Positions 34,324 through 42,888 of a DNA stretch of 64,000 bases are shown here, in pieces. Below the pieces are notes generated by a model. That model was given only the letters and a program-made list of their open reading frames with translations. It did not search any database and was not told the DNA's origin. The stretch is from the NCBI GenBank assembly GCA_016710525.1, contig JADJVQ010000006.1:124001-188000 (forward strand), written 5' to 3'. The position numbers and the translations under genes were made by a program. Source of the DNA: Burkholderiaceae bacterium. GTDB lineage: Bacteria > Pseudomonadota > Gammaproteobacteria > Burkholderiales > Burkholderiaceae_E. The first letter of the stretch is position 1. Every line of letters begins with the position of its first letter.

Positions 34324-36222
34324 ATGATCGCTTCCCTAGGTGTCCAGCTCCTGAACGGGCTGGCCGGTGCCTCGACGCTCTTCCTGATCGCGGTCGGCCT
34401 GTCGCTGATCTTCGGGGTGACCCGGATCGTCAATTTCGCGCACGGCTCGATGTACATGATCGGCCTGTATGTGGCCTGGTCGCTGACCGAATGGCTGGGC
34501 AGCGGCCCGCTGGGGTTCTGGGGCGCGGTGCTGGTCTCGGCGCTGCTGGTCGGCGTGCTGGGCGCGGCGATCGAGTTCACGGTCCTGCGTCGCGTCTATG
34601 CGGCGCCGGAGCTGTTCCAGCTGCTCGCGACCTTCGCAGTCGTGCTGATCCTGCGCGATGCGGCGCTGGCGCTGTGGGGGCCCGAAGACCTGCTCGGACC
34701 GAAGGCGCCAGGCATGAAGGGCGCGGTCCAGGTGCTGGGACGCGCGCTGCCCGAGTACGACGTGTTCATGATCTTCGTCGGACCGGTGGTGCTGGGCCTG
34801 CTGTGGCTGCTGCTGCACCGCACCCGTCTTGGCGTGCTGATCCGGGCCGCCACCCAGGACCGCGAAATGGTCGGCGCCCTGGGTGTCAACCAGGCCTGGC
34901 TTTTTACCGGCATCTTCGCGCTGGGCTCGGCGCTGGCGGCCCTGGGCGGCGCCCTGCAGCTGCCGCGCGAGCCGGCCAGCCTGGCACTGGACCTGACCAC
35001 GATCGGCGACGCCTTCGTGGTGGTGGTGGTCGGCGGCATGGGCAGCATTCCGGGCGCCTACCTGGCGGCCCTGCTGATCGCCGAGATCAAGGCGCTGTGC
35101 TACGGGCTTGGCTCGGTCACGCTGTTCGGCATCGACCTCTCGTTCTCCAAGCTCACGCTGGTGGTCGAGTTCCTGGTCATGGCCGCCGTGCTGATCTTCC
35201 GGCCCTGGGGTCTGCTGGGCAAGCCGCAGGGCGCGGTTCGCGCGGCCGGCGAGCCCGAGGCTCCGATGCGCCCGATGGGCATCATCGCCCGCTGGGCGGT
35301 GACGGCAGTCCTGGCGCTGCTGCTGCTGGTGCCCCTGGGCGCCGACCAGTTTCCCTACGCGACGGTGCTGCTGATCGACATGCTGATCGCGGTGCTGTTT
35401 GCCGCCAGCCTGCACTTCATCATGGGGCCCGGCGGCATGCACTCGTTCGGCCACGCCGCCTACTTCGGGCTGGGTGCGTATGGAGCGGCCTTGCTGCTCA
35501 AGGGCGCGGGTCTGCCGATGGAGGCGGCGCTGCTCGGCGCGCCTTTCGTGGCGCTGGTCGGCGCGCTCGTGTTCGGCTGGTTCGCGGTGCGGCTGTCCGG
35601 CGTGTATCTGGCGATGCTCACGCTGGCCTTCGCGCAGATCGTCTGGTCGGTGGTGTTCCAGTGGGACGACATCACCGGCGGCAGCAATGGCCTGGTCGGT
35701 GTGTGGCCTTCCGAGCGTTTTGCCAGCAAGACGGCGTACTACTACCTGACGCTGGTGCTGGTCTGCGCCAGCGTGTACGCGCTGCGGCGCATGCTGTTTT
35801 CGCCCTTCGGCTACGCGATGCGGGCCGGGCGCGATTCGCCATTGCGCGCCGAGGCGATCGGCATCGACGTGGTCAAGGCCCAGTGGGCGGGCTTCGCGAT
35901 CGCCGGCTTGTTGTGCGGGCTGGCCGGCGCGCTCTATGCGTTCGCCAAGGGCACGATCTCGCCGGAAGCGATTTCGGTGGGGCGCTCGGTCGATGGCCTG
36001 GTGATGGTGCTGCTGGGCGGGATCCAGACCCTGGCCGGACCCGTGGTCGGGGCCGCCGCGTTCACCTGGCTTCAGGACACCCTGATCCGGGCGACCGACT
36101 ACTGGCGGGCGCTGCTGGGGGCGGTGATCCTGGTGCTGGTGATCGCCTTTCCGCAGGGCATCGCGGGCGGGCTGGTCGCGGTGGCAGGGCGTTGGCGTGG
36201 CACGCCCAAGGCGCCGGTATGA
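34324..36222 (+). CDS. Fused LivH-LivM ABC transporter permease
   Basis: 632 residues containing two complete permease domains normally encoded by separate livH and livM genes. The first half (about 1-300) carries LivH features (LSLIFGVTRIVNFAHGSMYMIG, and the coupling region after GGMGSIPGAYLAALL). A short linker rich in Ala/Glu/Pro leads to the second half (about 315-632) with LivM features (GMHSFGHAAYFGLGAYGA, VLLGGIQTLAGPVVGA). Many hydrophobic segments are spread over both halves. The fusion fixes a 1:1 stoichiometry of the heterodimeric channel. The next gene's ATG overlaps its stop by 4 bases. Confidence 0.93.
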   Translation: MIASLGVQLLNGLAGASTLFLIAVGLSLIFGVTRIVNFAHGSMYMIGLYVAWSLTEWLGSGPLGFWGAVLVSALLVGVLGAAIEFTVLRRVYAAPELFQLLATFAVVLILRDAALALWGPEDLLGPKAPGMKGAVQVLGRALPEYDVFMIFVGPVVLGLLWLLLHRTRLGVLIRAATQDREMVGALGVNQAWLFTGIFALGSALAALGGALQLPREPASLALDLTTIGDAFVVVVVGGMGSIPGAYLAALLIAEIKALCYGLGSVTLFGIDLSFSKLTLVVEFLVMAAVLIFRPWGLLGKPQGAVRAAGEPEAPMRPMGIIARWAVTAVLALLLLVPLGADQFPYATVLLIDMLIAVLFAASLHFIMGPGGMHSFGHAAYFGLGAYGAALLLKGAGLPMEAALLGAPFVALVGALVFGWFAVRLSGVYLAMLTLAFAQIVWSVVFQWDDITGGSNGLVGVWPSERFASKTAYYYLTLVLVCASVYALRRMLFSPFGYAMRAGRDSPLRAEAIGIDVVKAQWAGFAIAGLLCGLAGALYAFAKGTISPEAISVGRSVDGLVMVLLGGIQTLAGPVVGAAAFTWLQDTLIRATDYWRALLGAVILVLVIAFPQGIAGGLVAVAGRWRGTPKAPV

Positions 36223-37025
36223 GTATCGCCGACCAGCCTCGCGCGGGGGGCGAACCGCTGCTGCGTGTGCAGACGCTCTCCAAAGCCTTCGGTGGCGTGC
36301 GTGCCGTTGCCGGCGTGTCCTTCGATCTCGCACCGGGCGAACTGCTCGCGCTGATCGGACCCAACGGCGCGGGCAAGTCGACCTGCTTCAACATGATCAA
36401 CGGCCAGCTCAAGCCGGATTCCGGTTCCATCGCGCTCGACGGCCGGGATATCGCCGGTCTGCCGCCGCGCGCGATCTGGCGTCGCGGTGTGGGCCGCACC
36501 TTCCAGGTGGCGGCCACCTTCGGTTCGATGACGGTAGCCGAAAACGTTCAGGTGGCGCTGCTCTCGCATGCGGGCCAGCTGTCGCGCCTGTGGCCTCGCG
36601 CCCATGCGATGCATCGCGAACGCGCGCTCGAGCTGCTGGGCCAGGTGGGCCTGCGCGAGCGGGCCGACGATCCCTGCAGCACGCTGGCCTATGGCGACAT
36701 CAAGACCGTCGAGCTGGCGGTTGCGCTGGCCAATCGGCCGCGGCTGCTGCTGATGGACGAGCCGACCGCGGGCATGGCGCCGCGCGAGCGCAATGCGCTG
36801 ATGAGCCTCACCCGCCAGCTGGTCAAGGAACTGGGGATCGCGGTGCTGTTCACCGAACACAGCATGGACGTGGTGTTCGCGCATGCCGATCGCATCATGG
36901 TGCTGGCCCGCGGCCAGCTGATCGCGCAGGGGCCGCCGGCCGACATCCGCGACGATGCGAAGGTCGCCGAGGTGTATTTCGGCAGCGGGCGCCTGGTGAA
37001 GGCTGCGGCCCGGGTGGCGACATGA
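36219..37025 (+). CDS. ABC transporter ATP-binding protein, LivG type
   Basis: 268 residues. Walker A (GPNGAGKS), the Q-loop region (GRTFQVAATFGSMTVAEN), Walker B (LLLMDEP) and the switch His (FTEHSMD) are present. The signature segment reads LAYGDIKTVELA, the usual divergent form in LivG proteins. It couples ATP hydrolysis to the fused permease. It starts at ATG 36219 overlapping the permease stop and ends overlapping the LivF-type ATPase start. Confidence 0.95.
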   Translation: MSIADQPRAGGEPLLRVQTLSKAFGGVRAVAGVSFDLAPGELLALIGPNGAGKSTCFNMINGQLKPDSGSIALDGRDIAGLPPRAIWRRGVGRTFQVAATFGSMTVAENVQVALLSHAGQLSRLWPRAHAMHRERALELLGQVGLRERADDPCSTLAYGDIKTVELAVALANRPRLLLMDEPTAGMAPRERNALMSLTRQLVKELGIAVLFTEHSMDVVFAHADRIMVLARGQLIAQGPPADIRDDAKVAEVYFGSGRLVKAAARVAT

Positions 37026-37735
37026 CGGCAGCGCTGCTGTCCGTGAAGGGCCTTCGCGGCTGGTATGGCCGTGCGCAGATCCTGTACGACGTCGATCTCG
37101 AAGTCGGCGCGGGCGAGGTCGTGGCGCTGATGGGCCGCAATGGCGCGGGCAAGAGCACGACCATGAAGGCGATCATGGGATTGCTCGATCGTACTGAAGG
37201 CAGTGTGCGCTTCGAGGGCGCCGAAATCCGCGGTGAACCGCCGTTTCGCATCAGCCGGCGCGGCCTGGGCTGGGTGCCCGAAGACCGGCGGGTGTTCACC
37301 GACCTCACGGTGCTCGAGAACCTCGAGGTCGGGCGCCGCCCGCCGCGGCCCGGCGCGCCGCACTGGACCGCGCAGCGCCTGTTCGAGCTGTTTCCCAATC
37401 TGGGCGAAATGCCCGGGCGGCCTGGCGGACGGATGAGCGGGGGCGAGCAGCAGATGCTGACGGTGGCGCGCACGCTGATGGGCAATCCGCGGCTGGTGCT
37501 GCTGGACGAACCGTCCGAGGGCGTCGCGCCGCTGATCGTCGAGCAGATGGCCGACATGATCGATGCCTTGAAACGGCAGGGCCTGTCGGTGCTGCTCTCG
37601 GAGCAGAACCTGCCGTTCGCCTCGGCGGTCAGCGACCGTGCCTATGTGCTCGAGAAAGGGCAGGTCCGGTTTGCGGGCACGATGGCCGCGCTCGAGCAGG
37701 ACGAAACCGTTCGCCGTCAGTACCTGACGGTCTGA
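37022..37735 (+). CDS. ABC transporter ATP-binding protein, LivF type
   Basis: 237 residues. Walker A (GRNGAGKST), LivF-specific GWVPEDRRVFTDLTVLEN, signature MSGGEQQML and Walker B (LVLLDEPSEG) are intact. It is the second ATPase of the heterodimeric motor. It is translationally coupled to the LivG-type gene (ATGA). The enamidase gene starts about 60 bp downstream, so transporter and catabolic genes share one transcript. Confidence 0.95.
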   Translation: MTAALLSVKGLRGWYGRAQILYDVDLEVGAGEVVALMGRNGAGKSTTMKAIMGLLDRTEGSVRFEGAEIRGEPPFRISRRGLGWVPEDRRVFTDLTVLENLEVGRRPPRPGAPHWTAQRLFELFPNLGEMPGRPGGRMSGGEQQMLTVARTLMGNPRLVLLDEPSEGVAPLIVEQMADMIDALKRQGLSVLLSEQNLPFASAVSDRAYVLEKGQVRFAGTMAALEQDETVRRQYLTV

Positions 37736-37798
37736 ACCCGATGCATGACTGGCGCCGGCGCCGTGCGCCGCGCGGCCTCGAACTTTCAGGAGACGATG

Positions 37799-39002
37799 AT
37801 GGCGGCAGTGGCAGGCGTGGAACTCTCGGGCAAAGTGGTGATCCGAAACATCGGGCTGATGCTCTCGGGCGACATCGACCGACCCATTCTCGATGCCGAC
37901 ACCATCGTCGTGCAGGACGGCATCATCACCCAGGTCGGACGTGCCGCCGACTGCGACGTCGAAGAGCCGCGGCGAATCATCGATGTCAAGGGAACCGCAG
38001 TCGCGCCGGGCCTGATCGACTCGCATGTTCACCCGGTGTTCGGCGACTGGACGCCGCGGCAGAACCAGCTGGGCTGGATCGAATCCTGCCTGCATGGCGG
38101 CGTCACGACGATGATCTCCGCCGGCGAGGTCCACCTGCCCGGTCGGCCCGAAGGACATCGTCGGGGTCAAGGCGCTGGCGATCACCGCGCAGCGGGCATT
38201 CGACGGCATGCGCGCGGCCGGCGTGGGTGGCGGCGCGAAGGTGCTGGCCGGTGCGCCGGTGATCGAACAGGGCATGGTCGAACAGGATTTCGCCGACATG
38301 GCGGGCGCCGGCGTGCGTCTGCTGGGCGAGATCGGACTCGGGTCGGTCAAGGCGGGCTACGAGGCCCGCACGATGGTCGGGTGGGCGCGCAAGCACGGCA
38401 TCCAGAGCACGATCCACACGGGCGGACCGTCGATCCCGGGCTCCGGGCTGATCGACGAGCAGGTCGTGCTGGAGGCCGATGCCGATGTGATCGGCCACGT
38501 CAACGGCGGCCACACCTCGCTGTCGTACAAGGCGGTGTGCACGCTGTGCGAGAAGAGTTCGCGCGCGCTGGAGATCGTGCACAACGGCAACGAACGGATC
38601 GCGATCCTGACGGCGCGCCACGCGATGGAGCTGAAGTGCCCGCACCGGGTGATCCTGGGCACCGATTCGCCGGCCGGCTCGGGCGTGCAGCCGCTGGGCA
38701 TCCTGCGCATGATCGCGCTGCTCTCGTCGCTGGCCGACATCCCGGCCGAGATCGTGATCGGCTTTGCGACCGGCAACACCGCCCGGATGCGCAATCTCCC
38801 GCAGGGCCTGATCGAGGTCGGACGGCCGGCCGATTTCGTCTTCATGGACCGCGCTCAGCACAGTGCCGGCAGCAATCTGCTCGAGAGCATCCGGCTCGGC
38901 GACATCCCGGGCGTGGGCATGGTGATGATCGACGGGCTCGTGCGTTGCCAGCGCAGCCGCAATACGCCACCGGCGCACGAGGTGCCGGTGATCGTGGCGT
39001 GA
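37799..39002 (+). pseudogene. Enamidase (amidohydrolase), interrupted by a one-base frameshift
   Basis: Joined across the break, the ~400-residue product closely matches E. barkeri enamidase, a binuclear Fe-Zn amidohydrolase that opens tetrahydro-6-oxonicotinate to 2-formylglutarate and ammonia. Shared stretches include IRNIG...SGDI, HGGVTTMISAG, HTGGPSIPGSG, GILRM and RNTPPA at the C-terminus. Metal-ligand regions DSHVHP, HTGG, HVNGGH and GTDSPAG are present. The frame changes at 38150: GRP is followed by one extra base, then KDIVGVKALAIT continues in another frame, where the homolog has GRPKD uninterrupted. ATG 37799 is preferred (AGGAG at 37788-37792; ATG 37796 also possible). All else is intact, so this looks like an indel error or a very recent mutation. 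Confidence 0.85.
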
Positions 39003-39640
39003 AGCCGCCTGCATTCGGAAAGACGCGGGTCCGCGATGCCGAGGCCACCCGCGCGCGAATCCTGAAGGCGGCCGTGCGCGAGTTCGCCCGCCACGGTTAC
39101 GCCGGAGCACGCGGCGAGCGGATCGCCAAGACGGCGCGCTCGTCGGAACGCATGGTCTATTACTACTTCGCGAACAAGGAAGGCCTGTTCCGGGCGGCGC
39201 TCGAGACCGTGTATGCGTCGCTGCGCGATGCCGAGCGCACCGTGCATCTGGACGACGAGGATCCGCTGGCCGCGCTCGAGTCGTTCTGCCGGTTCGTCTG
39301 GGATTATTACCTGCAGCACCCGGAGTTCATCGGGCTGGTCAACACCGAGAACCTGCAGCAGGCCCGCCACCTGCGCCGCTCTCCGCGGCTGGGCGAACTG
39401 GTCTCGCCGGTGGTCGGCCTGCTGGCCGAACTGCTGGAGCGCGGGCAGCGGGCGGGCGCGATGCGACCGGGCGTGGACCCCGCGCAGCTGTACGTGTCGA
39501 TCGCCTCGCTGGGCTATTTCTATCTTTCGAATCAGCACACGCTGTCGGCGGTGCTGGGCCGCGACCTGCTCGCGCCAGAACATCTGCAGGCCCACTGGCG
39601 TAGTGCCGCCGACATGATCCGGCGCTACGTGGCGGTGTGA
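38999..39640 (+). CDS. TetR-family transcriptional regulator, likely repressor of the nicotinate operon
   Basis: 213 residues. The N-terminal helix-turn-helix (ILKAAVREFARHGYAGARGERIAKTARSSERMVYYYFANKEGLFRAAL) is textbook TetR, followed by a TetR_C ligand-binding domain of the YcdC/RutR-like kind (FVWDYYLQHPEFIGLVNTEN). The start is GTG 38999, overlapping the enamidase stop (GTGA), which keeps it in the operon. As the last gene of a catabolic operon it is a likely autogenous repressor. The inverted repeat at 26259-26278 is its best candidate site. The inducer may be nicotinate or 6-hydroxynicotinate. Confidence 0.9.
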   Translation: MKPPAFGKTRVRDAEATRARILKAAVREFARHGYAGARGERIAKTARSSERMVYYYFANKEGLFRAALETVYASLRDAERTVHLDDEDPLAALESFCRFVWDYYLQHPEFIGLVNTENLQQARHLRRSPRLGELVSPVVGLLAELLERGQRAGAMRPGVDPAQLYVSIASLGYFYLSNQHTLSAVLGRDLLAPEHLQAHWRSAADMIRRYVAV

Positions 39641-39819
39641 AGGTGGCGGTGTGAGCGCGGCGGCTGCGTCGCCGGCTGCACCCCTGTGGGGCGCGCGATC
39701 CCTCCTTTGGCGCGCAGCCCGGTTGCGGTATCGCATGCGCGCTCCGGGTTCGCCCGGGATGTGCGAAGTCGCACTGACTGAAACACCCGTCGATGCGTGC
39801 GGATTACCCATGAGGGCGC

Positions 39820-39854
39820 GAACCCTGTAGGCTTAGGCATGCCCCACAGGGTTC
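39820..39854. repeat. Inverted repeat with 17-base loop upstream of a small ORF
   Basis: GAACCCTGT (39820-39828) pairs perfectly with ACAGGGTTC (39846-39854). There is no T-run, so it is not an ordinary terminator. It lies 54 bp before the 75-codon gene at 39908. It could be an operator or a 5'-leader hairpin. The surrounding 39641-39907 gap shows nothing else recognisable. Confidence 0.45.
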
Positions 39855-39907
39855 TGGAGCGGCGAGCAAAGCCGCCGGGATCCGTTGCTGAGGCACGGGA
39901 GATCGAG

Positions 39908-40135
39908 ATGAGTTCGGATGCGAAGCGCAAACCCTCACGGGCAGCAAGCAACATGAATTCGATGGCCGCCCTGACCGACCGGCATGCCAAGCGCATGCTG
40001 AGCGGCCGGGTCGAGTCGACGCCCTCAGACTACGCCGATCGCAGTTCCAGTCTGGCCATGCAGCGCATCGGGCTGGCACGCCGTGCGCTCGAAGAGCGAC
40101 AGGTGCTGCGCGAACTGGGATTGCTCGATCCCTGA
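39908..40135 (+). CDS. Small hypothetical protein, 75 residues
   Basis: A short Ser/Arg/Ala-rich, charged, predicted helical protein without cysteines, signal peptide or membrane segment. GGGAG at 39897-39901 sits six bases before ATG 39908, and codon use matches the neighbours, which argues for a real gene. An upstream in-frame ATG at 39797 lies before the inverted repeat and lacks a ribosome site. I recognise no family. It lies alone between the TetR gene and the convergent dinB. Confidence 0.55.
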   Translation: MSSDAKRKPSRAASNMNSMAALTDRHAKRMLSGRVESTPSDYADRSSSLAMQRIGLARRALEERQVLRELGLLDP

Positions 40136-40266
40136 CCCGCCCAGTCGGCCTGCCGGGTTTTCCCCAGCGTCTGTGGATAAGGGCGTGGGTAAATCGGCGC
40201 ACCGCCAAGCCTGATGCGGCTCGCGGGCCCATTGCCGCAAATCAGGGCAGCGGCGTGCGCAGGGCC

Positions 40267-41472
40267 TCAGTCGAACAGCGGCAGTGTGTCGGCGGCGCCC
40301 CCGGCAGCAGGTTCCCGGGCCGACAGGCTGGCGGCGGAACCGGTTCTCTCGAGAGTGCCAGCCCGCACGCCCAGCAGCCGCAGACGCCGGTCCAGCGGCA
40401 CCCGCTTCAGACATTCGCCGGCCTGCCGGCGGATGTCGGTTGCATCGCTGGTGGCTTGGGTCAGCGTGCTGTCGCGGGTCACTGTCTTGAAGTCGTCGAA
40501 GCGCAGCTTCAGCCCGATCGAGCGCGCGACATACCCCTTGCGCTGCAGGTCGCCGGCCAGGCGCACGCACAGGTCGGTGAAGATGGCCGACAGCGCGGCC
40601 CGATCACGTACCGCATCGAGGTCTCGATCGAATGTGGTCTCGCGACTGATCGACTTCGGTTCGCTGAAGGTCACCACCGGCCGCTCGTCGCGCCCGTGCG
40701 CGGCGGCGTGCAGCCAGGCGCCGTAGCTGCGCCCGAACTGCTCGAGCAGCCACTGGGGCGACGCGCCGGCGAGCTCGCCGATCGTGGTGATGCCCAGGGC
40801 CTGGAGTTTTTCGAATGCTTTCGGACCGATGCCGTTGACCCGACTGGCCGGCAGCGGCCAGATGCGTCCGGGCACGTCGTCGTGCCGCAGCACGGTCACC
40901 CCGTTGGGCTTGTCGAGATCGGAGGCGATCTTGGACAGCAGCTTGTTCGGGGTGACGCCGACCGAGCACGACAGTCCGGTGGCCGAGCGCACCGCCTGCT
41001 TCAGTTCGTGCGCCAGCGCGCTGGCTCGCGGCCAGGGGTCGGGCTGGGGGCCGATGATCTCGGTCAGGTCGATGTAGATCTCGTCGACGCCGCGGTCTTC
41101 GACCTGCGGCGCGATGGCCCGGACAGCGGCTTTGAACATTCGCGAATAGCGGCGGTACTCCTCCATGTCGACCGGCAGCAGGACGGCCTGTGGCGCCATC
41201 TTGGCCGCCTTCATCAGGCCGATGCCGGCGCGCACGCCGAAGGCGCGTGCTTCGTAGGTGGCGGTGGTGATCACGCCGCGCCCGACGTAGTCCCGCAGCA
41301 CCGAGAAGCGGCGCCCGGGCAGGCCGGTGGCCGGGTCGATGGTGTCGGTCGGCTGATGGCGGCTGCCCCCGCCGATGACGACCGGCTGGCCACGCAGTTC
41401 TGGGTAGCGCAGCAGTTCGACACTGGCGTAGAACGCGTCCATGTCGAGGTGGGCGATGAATCGGGGCGTCAC
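40267..41472 (-). CDS. dinB: DNA polymerase IV (Y-family translesion polymerase)
   Basis: 401 residues. Catalytic motifs are intact: AHLDMDAFYASVELLR, the ATYEARAFGVRAG segment and DRGVDEIYIDLTE. The little-finger region follows, and the C-terminus ADTLPLFD resembles a beta-clamp binding peptide. The start is taken as GTG 41472, because the family begins a few residues before the first catalytic Asp; the longer ATG frame adds an unconserved Pro/Arg-rich extension. A LexA-like box lies 15 bp upstream, consistent with SOS control. It is divergent from pncB. Confidence 0.93.
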   Translation of the reverse strand: MTPRFIAHLDMDAFYASVELLRYPELRGQPVVIGGGSRHQPTDTIDPATGLPGRRFSVLRDYVGRGVITTATYEARAFGVRAGIGLMKAAKMAPQAVLLPVDMEEYRRYSRMFKAAVRAIAPQVEDRGVDEIYIDLTEIIGPQPDPWPRASALAHELKQAVRSATGLSCSVGVTPNKLLSKIASDLDKPNGVTVLRHDDVPGRIWPLPASRVNGIGPKAFEKLQALGITTIGELAGASPQWLLEQFGRSYGAWLHAAAHGRDERPVVTFSEPKSISRETTFDRDLDAVRDRAALSAIFTDLCVRLAGDLQRKGYVARSIGLKLRFDDFKTVTRDSTLTQATSDATDIRRQAGECLKRVPLDRRLRLLGVRAGTLERTGSAASLSAREPAAGGAADTLPLFD

Positions 41473-41486
41473 GATGAGCGATGATA

Positions 41487-41502
41487 CTGGATCGATGAAC
41501 AG
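41487..41502. promoter_or_regulatory. Candidate LexA (SOS) box upstream of dinB
   Basis: CTGGATCGATGAACAG has the CTG-N10-CAG framework of the LexA consensus, with a G in place of T at the fourth position. It lies 15 bp before the dinB GTG start, where a bound repressor would block transcription. dinB is SOS-controlled in many proteobacteria, which supports the reading; the half-site mismatch lowers confidence. Confidence 0.5.
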
Positions 41503-41627
41503 CGATGCGCCAGGCCCCGGGGCCCGGATGACCGCCCGGCGCCCGAGGCCGCCCGGACCGGTGCGCGGCTCTGAACTACACTGGCGCACTTCAGGCGCGC
41601 CGCCCGTCCCGAACACAGCCTCCCGAC

Positions 41628-42803
41628 ATGATCATCCATTCGCTGCTCGACACCGACCTGTACAAGTTCACGATGATGCAGGTGGTGCTGCATCATTTTC
41701 CGGGCGCTCAGGTCGAGTACCGGTTCAAGTGCCGCAACGAAGGCATCGACCTGGTGCCCTACATCGACGAGATCCGCGAGGAGATCCAGCATCTGTGCAC
41801 GCTGCGGTTCCGCGAGCGCGAACTCGACTACCTGCGCAGCATGCGATTCATCAAGAGCGATTTCGTCGATTTCCTGGGCTTGTTCCAGATGAACGAGAAA
41901 TACGTCTCGGTGCTGCCCTCGCCCAAGCGCAATGGCGAGATCGAGATCACCTTCCGCGGGCCGTGGCTGCACACGATCCTGTTCGAGATCCCGGTGCTGT
42001 CGATCGTCAACGAGATCTATTTCCGCAATACGGTGAAGCTGCCCGATTACGCGCAGGGTCGCCAGCGTCTGGACGAGAAGATCGGCCAGGTGGTCGGCCA
42101 GAGCGACCTGGCCGAGATGCGCATCGCCGACTACGGCACCCGCCGCCGGTTCTCGCGGCTGTGGCACGAGGAGGTGCTGCTCGAGTGCAAGAACAAGCTG
42201 GGGCCGCACCTGGCCGGCACCTCCAACGTGTACTTCGCGATGAAGTACGGGATGACGCCGCTGGGCACGATGGCCCACGAATACCTGCAGGCCTGCCAGG
42301 CGCTGGGCCCGCGGCTGCGCGATTCGCAGACGTTCGCCTTCGAGACATGGGCGCGCGAGTACCGGGGCGACCTGGGCATCGCGCTGTCGGATGTCTACGG
42401 CATGAGCGCGTTCCTGCGCGATTTCGACCTGTATTTCTGCAAGCTCTTCGATGGCGCGCGCCACGACTCCGGCGACCCCTTCGAGTGGGGGGAGCGGCTG
42501 ATCGCGCACTACGACAACAACCGGGTCGATCCGCGCACCAAGACGCTGATCTTCTCCGACGCGCTGACCTTCCCGCTGGCGATCCGTCTGTACCGCCGGT
42601 TCTACGAGCGCACGCGGCTGGCCTTCGGCGTGGGCACCAACCTGACCAACGATCTGGGCTATGTGCCTTTGCAGATCGTCATCAAGATGGTCCGCTGCAA
42701 TGGCCAGCCGGTGGCCAAGCTGTCGGACACGCCGTCCAAGAACATGTGCGATGACGAGGCCTACCTGCAATACCTGCGGCAGGTGTTCGAGATCCACGCC
42801 TGA
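41628..42803 (+). CDS. pncB: Nicotinate phosphoribosyltransferase
   Basis: 391 residues, the bacterial PncB length. Family marks are LLDTDLYKFTMMQ at the start, FRNTVKL, FAMKYGMTPLGTMAHE with the His that is autophosphorylated, and SDTPSKNM near the end. It converts nicotinate, PRPP and ATP to nicotinate mononucleotide in NAD salvage. It lies 2 kb from a nicotinate-degradation operon, so the window carries both fates of nicotinate. It is transcribed separately, divergent from dinB. Confidence 0.97.
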   Translation: MIIHSLLDTDLYKFTMMQVVLHHFPGAQVEYRFKCRNEGIDLVPYIDEIREEIQHLCTLRFRERELDYLRSMRFIKSDFVDFLGLFQMNEKYVSVLPSPKRNGEIEITFRGPWLHTILFEIPVLSIVNEIYFRNTVKLPDYAQGRQRLDEKIGQVVGQSDLAEMRIADYGTRRRFSRLWHEEVLLECKNKLGPHLAGTSNVYFAMKYGMTPLGTMAHEYLQACQALGPRLRDSQTFAFETWAREYRGDLGIALSDVYGMSAFLRDFDLYFCKLFDGARHDSGDPFEWGERLIAHYDNNRVDPRTKTLIFSDALTFPLAIRLYRRFYERTRLAFGVGTNLTNDLGYVPLQIVIKMVRCNGQPVAKLSDTPSKNMCDDEAYLQYLRQVFEIHA

Positions 42804-42888
42804 AGGCTCTAGAATTCGTCCCGCGAAGGGTGCGGCGGTCGTCGTCGCGATCCGAGGCGAGAGGCCGGACAATCACGCGGGAGGCGCT

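Noticed and set aside
33972..36218. Upstream extension of the LivG-type ATPase frame into a 1,017-codon ORF
   Set aside because: The extension is an out-of-frame reading of the permease gene; the ATPase starts at the ATG overlapping the permease stop (36219).
38208..39640. Enamidase-TetR fusion suggested by one long open frame (37745-39640)
   Set aside because: The middle of that frame is not homologous to anything; the true enamidase continues in another frame and TetR starts at GTG 38999.
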